A DNA stretch of 64,000 bases. Origin: Schlegelella aquatica. Lineage in GTDB: Bacteria; Pseudomonadota; Gammaproteobacteria; Burkholderiales; Burkholderiaceae_C. The notes beneath the pieces were generated by a model. That model did not search any database. It saw nothing but the letters and a program-made list of their open reading frames with translations, and had not been told where the DNA came from. This document shows, in pieces, positions 59,203 to 64,000 of the stretch. Position 1 is the stretch's first letter. Every line of letters begins with the position of its first letter. A program made the position numbers and the translations under genes. Location: contig NZ_CP110257.1 in NCBI RefSeq assembly GCF_026013905.1, positions 3,284,565 through 3,348,564 on the forward strand, given 5' to 3'.

Positions 59203-59646
59203 TCAACGCGCCTGGCGCACCGCCATCACGGCCGCGGCCGCGCGCGCCACTTCGAGCGCGATGCCCGGCACGCGCACGCCCAGTTCCTCGAAGCGGGGCA
59301 GCCGCAGCGCCCACAGCACGCCGGCCGTCATCGCTTCCACGTTGGCGCCGCGCGGCACGTCGGCGAACAGCGCGGGCTCGCCCACCACCGCGCCCGGCCG
59401 CAGGATGGCGACCTTGCTCGTGCCCGGCGCGCCGCCGCTCGCATACACCTGGTAGGTGCCCTGCGCCAGCAGGTACATCGCGCGGTCACCGCGGTCGCCC
59501 TGCTTGATGATCAAGTCCCCCGGCCGCACGTCGTGCCGGGTGAGGTACTGCGACAAGGTCTGCCACTGCCCCGCGTCCAGGCGGGGCCGAAACGCATCTT
59601 CGGCATTGAGCGACTGCACCGCCTGCACGAGCTGGTTGAAATCCAT
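59203..59646 (-). CDS. Cyclic-nucleotide-binding-domain protein
   Basis: 147 aa from MDFNQLVQAVQSLNA (59646). It is a single cNMP fold: LTRHDVRPGDLIIKQGDRGDRAMYLLAQGTYQVYA, ILRPGAVVGEPALFADVPRGANVEA. There is no helix-turn-helix, so it is not a Crp-type regulator. The PBC-type FGE-R/T residues are not fully matched (VVGEPALFADVPRGA), so ligand identity is uncertain. Confidence 0.8.
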   Translation of the reverse strand: MDFNQLVQAVQSLNAEDAFRPRLDAGQWQTLSQYLTRHDVRPGDLIIKQGDRGDRAMYLLAQGTYQVYASGGAPGTSKVAILRPGAVVGEPALFADVPRGANVEAMTAGVLWALRLPRFEELGVRVPGIALEVARAAAAVMAVRQAR

Positions 59647-59849
59647 CGAGCTTCCCCGCAGCGTTCCCTGTTGGTGTGTGATGAGGCGCCGACCGGCTCG
59701 GCCATTGCGCGGCGCAGCGCACAAAGTGCTCCGCCAGGGGATTATGTGGCGCGTACCAAGCGTCCCACAATGGCACGAACAGGGGGGTTTGCCGCTCGTC
59801 GCCTCTGCGCTGCCCTTCGTCGGTGCGCTGCAAATCCTGGTGTCGATGT
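59647..59849. other. Intergenic region between mnmE and the cNMP-domain gene
   Basis: About 200 bp with no frame or motif that I can support. A TGGCACG followed by TTTGCC occurs, but the spacing is wrong for a sigma-54 promoter. Confidence 0.4.
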
Positions 59850-61256
59850 TTACTTGCCGATACAGAAGCGGCTGAAGATCTCGCCGAGCAGGTCGTCAGC
59901 GGTGAAGCTACCGGTGATCTCGCCGAGCGCCTCGTGCGCGAGCCGCAGTTCCTCGGCGAGGAGGTCGAGCGCCTGGTCGGCGCACGCGGCATGCTGGTCG
60001 GCGAGGGCCAGGTGCTCGGCCGCGCGGCGCAGCGCCTGCAAGTGCCGCTCGCGCGCCATGTAGACGCCCTCCGGCTGCGCATGCCAGCCCGCCAGCTCCA
60101 GCAGCAGCGCGCGCAAGGCCTCCAGCCCTTCGCCGGTGCGCGCGGAGAGGGCGACGTACCGCTCGCCCTCGCGAGCCGCCGGCCGGGCACCCGGCCGGGC
60201 GTCGCACTTGTTGTACACGTGCACGATCTTCGGCCCCGCCGGCAGGCGCCGGGCGATCTCGCGCTCCCCCGCGTCGTACTCGGGCTCGCCCAGGCGCGTG
60301 AGGTCGTGCAGGAACAGCACCGCGTCGGCCGCCTCGATCTCGGCCCAACTGCGCGCGATGCCGATGCGCTCGACCTCGTCGGTCGCTTCGCGCAGGCCGG
60401 CGGTGTCGATCACGTGCAGCGGCACGCCCTCGATCTGGATCGTCTCGCTCACCTTGTCGCGCGTGGTGCCCGGGATCGGCGTGACGATGGCCAGCTCCGC
60501 CCCGGCCAGCGCGTTGAGCAGCGAGCTCTTGCCCACATTGGGCTGGCCGGCCAGCACCACCTGGATGCCCTCTCGCAGCAGCTGGCCCTGGTGGGCGCGG
60601 TCCATCACCGCGGCGAGCGTCTCGCGCAGCCGGGCCAGCCGGCCGCGCGCATCGGCCTTCTCGAGGAAGTCGATCTCCTCCTCCGGAAAGTCGAGCGTCG
60701 CCTCCACCAGCATGCGCAGCTGCACCATCTGCTCGCGCAGCGACTCCACCTCCTTCGAGAACGCCCCGGCCAGCGAGCGGCTGGCCGAGCGCGCCGCGGC
60801 CTCGGTGCTGGCGTCGATCAGGTCGCCGACCGCCTCGGCCTGCGCGAGATCGAGCTTGTCGTTGAGGAAGGCCCTTTGCGTGAACTCGCCCGGCTCGGCC
60901 AGCCGCAGACCGGGCAGCACGGGCCGGCCGGCCTCGCCCGGCTGCGTGGCCACCTCCAGACAGCGCGCGAGCAGCAGCTTGAGCACCACCGGCCCGCCGT
61001 GCGCCTGCAGCTCCAGCACATCCTCGCCGGTGTACGAATGCGGCGCGGGGAAGTAGATCGCGAGCCCCTGGTCGATCGGCTGGCCCTGCGCGTCGGGGAA
61101 CGGCAGGTAGGTGGCGTGCCGCGGCGAGAGCGCGCGGCCGAAGAAGGCCCGCACGAAGGCGGACAGGTCGCGCCCCGACAGGCGCACGATGCCCACCGCC
61201 CCGCGCCCCGGCGCGGTGGCGATGGCGACGATGGGATCCTGCTGGCGAGCGAGCAT
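59850..61256 (-). CDS. mnmE: tRNA modification GTPase MnmE
   Basis: 468 aa. The tetrahydrofolate-binding N-domain starts [19 protein letters not shown]. The G domain has G1 [18 protein letters not shown]3 [17 protein letters not shown] and G4 NKCD. It ends in the catalytic C-terminal CIGK (FSRFCIGK). With MnmG it makes cmnm5U34 in tRNA. Last gene of the rnpA-yidD-yidC-mnmE block, after a terminator. Confidence 0.97.
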   Translation of the reverse strand: MLARQQDPIVAIATAPGRGAVGIVRLSGRDLSAFVRAFFGRALSPRHATYLPFPDAQGQPIDQGLAIYFPAPHSYTGEDVLELQAHGGPVVLKLLLARCLEVATQPGEAGRPVLPGLRLAEPGEFTQRAFLNDKLDLAQAEAVGDLIDASTEAAARSASRSLAGAFSKEVESLREQMVQLRMLVEATLDFPEEEIDFLEKADARGRLARLRETLAAVMDRAHQGQLLREGIQVVLAGQPNVGKSSLLNALAGAELAIVTPIPGTTRDKVSETIQIEGVPLHVIDTAGLREATDEVERIGIARSWAEIEAADAVLFLHDLTRLGEPEYDAGEREIARRLPAGPKIVHVYNKCDARPGARPAAREGERYVALSARTGEGLEALRALLLELAGWHAQPEGVYMARERHLQALRRAAEHLALADQHAACADQALDLLAEELRLAHEALGEITGSFTADDLLGEIFSRFCIGK

Positions 61257-61356
61257 GGCGCCATTGTCGCGGCATTCGCCGGCCGGCTCGCGGCGCGCCC
61301 ACGAGCGTCTCTTTCAAGCGCCCAGCATCGCCGGCTCAAGGTCGACGGCGCCATGC

Positions 61357-61389
61357 AAAACGCCCCGGGGGCCGGGCCCGCGGGGCGTT
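61357..61389 (-). terminator. Rho-independent terminator downstream of yidC (minus strand)
   Basis: On the minus strand, AACGCCCCG pairs with CGGGGCGTT (plus-strand bases 61357-61369 and 61381-61389), followed by T (the AAAA of the plus strand). It lies between yidC and mnmE, suggesting mnmE has its own promoter or some read-through. Confidence 0.75.
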
Positions 61390-61419
61390 GCGTTCAGGCA
61401 CTCGGTGCGTGCCTGGCGT

Positions 61420-63096
61420 TCACTTCACGCCGAGCTGCCGGTTGATGAACCACTGCTGCGCGATCGACAGGATGTTGTTCGTCAGCCAGTACAGCACGAG
61501 GCCGGCCGGGAAGAAGAAGAACATCACCGAGAACACGAGCGGCATGATCCACATCATCTTCGCCTGCACCGGGTCCGGCGGCGTCGGGTTGAGCCAGGTC
61601 TGCAGCAGCGTCGAGGCCGTCATCAGCAGCGGCAGGATGTAGTACGGGTCCTTGACCGACAGGTCGGTGATCCAGCCGATCCACGGCGCATTGCGCATCT
61701 CGACCGAAGACAGCAACACCCAGTACAGCGCGATGAACACCGGGATCTGGATCAGGATGGGCAGGCAGCCGCCCATCGGATTGACCTTCTCCTCGCGGTA
61801 GATGCGCATCATCTCCTGCTGCATCTGCTGCGGCTTGTCCTTGTAGCGCTCGCGCAGCTCCTGCACGCGCGGCGCGATCGCCTTCATCTTGGCCATCGAG
61901 CGGTAGGCGCTCGCGTTGAGCCAGTAGAACGCGATCTTGAGCAGCACCACCAGCGCGACGATCGCCCAGCCCCAGTTGCCCAGCACGCCGTAGAGCTTGT
62001 CGAGCAGCCAGAACAGCGGCTTGGACAGGATGGTGAACCAGCCGTAGTCCTTCACGAGGTCCAGGCCCGGAGCCAGCGCCTCGAGCTTCTTTTCCTCCTG
62101 CGGGCCGATGTAGAGCGTCGTGTCCACGGCCTTCGTCGCCCCGGGCGCCACCGCGTCCAGCGGCTGCACCATCGCGATCGAATAGAGGTTGTCGGCCACC
62201 TTCGCCGTGCGGAACTCGCGCGGCTGCGGCTGGGTGTTCAACCAGGCCGACACGAAGTAGTGCTGCACCATCGCCACCCAGCCGTCGTTTGCCGGCGGGG
62301 CGGTCTCGGCGCTGCCCTTGGCGATGTCCTTGAAGTCGATCTTGTGGAACTTCTTGGCGTCCGTATAGAGCGCCGGGCCGGTGAAGGTGTAGTAGAAGCT
62401 CGACTCGCCCGGAGGCGGGTTGCCGTCGCGCACCAATTGCAGGTACAGCTGCGGCTCGCGCGGCTCGCTGCCGACGTTGACCACCTCATGGCGCACGTCG
62501 ATCGCGTAGGTGCCGCGCTTGAGCGTGTAGGTCTTGCGGTACTTCAGGCCGTTGACCTCCGGCGACTCCAACGTGACGGTGAGCGCCTCGCGCCCTTCGG
62601 GCAGCGTGCGCTCGCCGGGCAGCGGCGTCATCACCGTGAAGTGGTTCGGGAACGCGCCGCCGTTGTCGACCCGGTTGATCAGCCCGCTTTGCGCGAGGTA
62701 CACCCGTTCGGCCGACTGATCCAGCAGCACGACGTTCTTCGCGCGGTCCTGCTGGTCCTCGTACTTGAGCAGCTCGGCGCGCGTGATCGTGCCGCCCTGC
62801 GTGTCGATGGTCAGCTCCAGCACGTCGGTGCGCACGGTGAACTTCTGCGATGCGGTGGGGGCTGCGGCCTGGGTGGAGATGGCCGAGGCCCCGGCCGGGC
62901 CCGAGCCCGTCGCGGCGGCCGGGGCGGGCAACGCGGCCGATGCTGGCGCACCGCCGGCCGGCGCGGAGGCGCTGGAGGTGGCCGGCGGCGGCGAGAAGAA
63001 CGACGGCCGGCCGGTGTGCTTGTTCCAGGCGTCCCACAGCAGGACGAGGGACATCGAGAACACCACCCACAGGATGGTGCGGCGCATATCGGTCAT
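61420..63096 (-). CDS. yidC: Membrane protein insertase YidC
   Basis: 558 aa from [29 protein letters not shown] (63096). An N-terminal helix, a low-complexity Ala/Pro stretch, a long periplasmic beta domain ([28 protein letters not shown]), and the conserved C-terminal five-helix core ([81 protein letters not shown]) are present. It inserts inner-membrane proteins with or without Sec. It overlaps yidD by 4 bp. Confidence 0.97.
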   Translation of the reverse strand: MTDMRRTILWVVFSMSLVLLWDAWNKHTGRPSFFSPPPATSSASAPAGGAPASAALPAPAAATGSGPAGASAISTQAAAPTASQKFTVRTDVLELTIDTQGGTITRAELLKYEDQQDRAKNVVLLDQSAERVYLAQSGLINRVDNGGAFPNHFTVMTPLPGERTLPEGREALTVTLESPEVNGLKYRKTYTLKRGTYAIDVRHEVVNVGSEPREPQLYLQLVRDGNPPPGESSFYYTFTGPALYTDAKKFHKIDFKDIAKGSAETAPPANDGWVAMVQHYFVSAWLNTQPQPREFRTAKVADNLYSIAMVQPLDAVAPGATKAVDTTLYIGPQEEKKLEALAPGLDLVKDYGWFTILSKPLFWLLDKLYGVLGNWGWAIVALVVLLKIAFYWLNASAYRSMAKMKAIAPRVQELRERYKDKPQQMQQEMMRIYREEKVNPMGGCLPILIQIPVFIALYWVLLSSVEMRNAPWIGWITDLSVKDPYYILPLLMTASTLLQTWLNPTPPDPVQAKMMWIMPLVFSVMFFFFPAGLVLYWLTNNILSIAQQWFINRQLGVK

Positions 63097-63431
63097 GGAG
63101 ACGACTCGCTGTTGGAGGAGGTGGAAGCAGGAGGCGAGGGGGACGGGCTCGACGAACCCGCCCGCACGAGACGTGTGAACAGCCCGGGCGGCCCGCCCGG
63201 GCGCTGCAGACGGGGCGCGTCGGCGGGCACCGGATCGGCACCGCCCTCGCACCACGGGTGGCAGCGCAGCAGGCGGCGCGCCGCGAGGTAGCTGCCCGCC
63301 AGCGATCCGTGGCGCTCCAGCGCCTCGATCGCATACACCGAGCAGGTGGGATGGAAACGGCAGCCCGCGCCGACCCAGGCGCTGAAGAACAGGCGGTAGC
63401 CGCGAATCAGCAGGATCAGTGCGCGCTTCAT
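63093..63431 (-). CDS. yidD: Membrane protein insertion efficiency factor YidD
   Basis: 112 aa. [64 protein letters not shown] matches the UPF0161/YidD signature with conserved CRFxPTCSxYA and RCHPW. Its C-terminal tail ([19 protein letters not shown]) is a longer low-complexity end than usual. It helps YidC and lies between rnpA and yidC. Confidence 0.95.
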   Translation of the reverse strand: MKRALILLIRGYRLFFSAWVGAGCRFHPTCSVYAIEALERHGSLAGSYLAARRLLRCHPWCEGGADPVPADAPRLQRPGGPPGLFTRLVRAGSSSPSPSPPASTSSNSESSP

Positions 63432-63457
63432 CGCCAGCCCTCGATCGGCCCGAGCCT

Positions 63458-63982
63458 TCAGCGCACCGGCGGGCGGCCCGGACCGGACCGCGCGAGCCGC
63501 GCCAAGGCTTGCGCGAGCAGCGCGTCGAGCTCGCCGCGCACGGCGCGCTTGAGCGCGTCGGAGGCGGCGCTCGGAAACTGCCGTGTGTCGAACGACGCGC
63601 GCAGCCGCACCACCCAGTCGCCCGCGGGCACCGGGGAAGGCAGTCGGTCGAAGGCGGCGAACACCTGACGCTTGAGCAAGGACCGGGTCACCGAGCGACG
63701 CGCCCAGCGCTTGGGCAGGACCACACCCACGCGGGCCGGCCCGAGGCCCGGCGCTTCACCGCGCGGCGAGGTACGACCGCGATCCACAACTGGGGCCGTG
63801 GACGTGGCTGGGGCTGTTGACAACTCGGCCTTTTCCTGACTTGACGAACCCGCCGAAGGCGCGCAACCCGCCGCAGCGGGCGGCAGATGGTGCACGACGA
63901 AGTGGGCGCTGCGGGCCACGACGGCCGCGGCCCCTGCGCCGAGCACCCGTTCGAAGTCGGCCCTGTGCTGGAGCCGCTGCAC
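63458..63982 (-). CDS. rnpA: Ribonuclease P protein component
   Basis: 174 aa with GTG 63982 as start ([15 protein letters not shown]); the frame remains open to the window edge, so a longer start outside is possible. The central sequence [24 protein letters not shown] is the RNA-binding RNR-type motif. It contains an unusual ~35-residue Ser/Ala/Pro insert ([21 protein letters not shown]) between the first strand and that motif, making it longer than the ~120-aa norm. rpmH should follow upstream, beyond base 64000. Confidence 0.93.
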   Translation of the reverse strand: MQRLQHRADFERVLGAGAAAVVARSAHFVVHHLPPAAAGCAPSAGSSSQEKAELSTAPATSTAPVVDRGRTSPRGEAPGLGPARVGVVLPKRWARRSVTRSLLKRQVFAAFDRLPSPVPAGDWVVRLRASFDTRQFPSAASDALKRAVRGELDALLAQALARLARSGPGRPPVR

Positions 63983-64000
63983 ACCCCGACCCGGCCTAGC

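Noticed and set aside
59769..59795. TGGCACG...TTTGCC as a second sigma-54 promoter
   Set aside because: The spacing between the two halves is far longer than the required 10 bp between GG and GC.

Overview
The window is GC-rich chromosomal DNA from a betaproteobacterium, most likely order Burkholderiales (Comamonadaceae or the Leptothrix/Rubrivivax/Caldimonas group). The reasons are the very high GC, the Bug/TctC-type binding protein, the mnmG-rsmG...parA-parB and rnpA-yidD-yidC-mnmE blocks, the orphan vgrG cassette, and the family resemblance of nearly every protein. This is inference from gene content; I ran no search. Two origin-linked blocks (12.5-28.8 kb and 59.8-64 kb) and two parS sites place the window close to oriC. 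rpmH, dnaA and oriC are expected just beyond the right edge.

Layout. 0-6 kb (minus): a Ser/Thr kinase fused to a universal-stress domain (cut by the window edge), a metallophosphoesterase, a malonyl-CoA-synthetase-like enzyme, an enoyl-CoA hydratase, and a Bug receptor whose signal peptide is split by a C10 tract. 6-11.4 kb (plus): small stress-type proteins, then otsB-otsA (trehalose) and an MscS channel, an osmotic-stress group. 12.5-16 kb: mnmG, rsmG (each with an internal parS) and a lipocalin. 16-21.1 kb: tldD and aroG, flanked by an inverted pair of a dispersed repeat; aroG has an attenuator with an aromatic-rich leader peptide. 21.1-25.7 kb: ATP:cobalamin adenosyltransferase, a 79-bp tandem repeat, metY, an FAD-linked dehydrogenase and a LysE exporter. 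25.7-28.8 kb: Phd/PIN toxin-antitoxin pair, parA, a hydrolase, parB. 28.9-30.2 kb: an HD-GYP protein.

30.3-38.9 kb (minus) is an accessory type VI secretion island: an orphan VgrG, a PD-(D/E)xK (PoNe-like) DNase effector, its DUF1911/PoNi-like immunity protein, and a downstream array of extra immunity-like genes, fragments and a chimeric remnant. Proteins in this array have unrelated N-terminal domains but share one C-terminal cassette. No T6SS structural genes are present.

39.6-44.6 kb: prkA-yeaH-spoVR operon behind a good sigma-54 promoter. 44.6-48 kb: a BtuF-like metal-receptor protein and two zinc-ribbon proteins of unknown role. 48.2-54 kb: a glycine-rich RRM protein, an sbtA-sbtB bicarbonate uptake pair, fumC, a DUF445 protein and an SDR. 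54.1-58.5 kb: lptC-kdsC-kdsD (Kdo and LPS transport) opposite a KefB-like antiporter. 58.5-64 kb: apt, a cyclic-nucleotide-binding protein, mnmE, yidC, yidD, rnpA. No tRNA, rRNA, CRISPR array or insertion sequence was seen.
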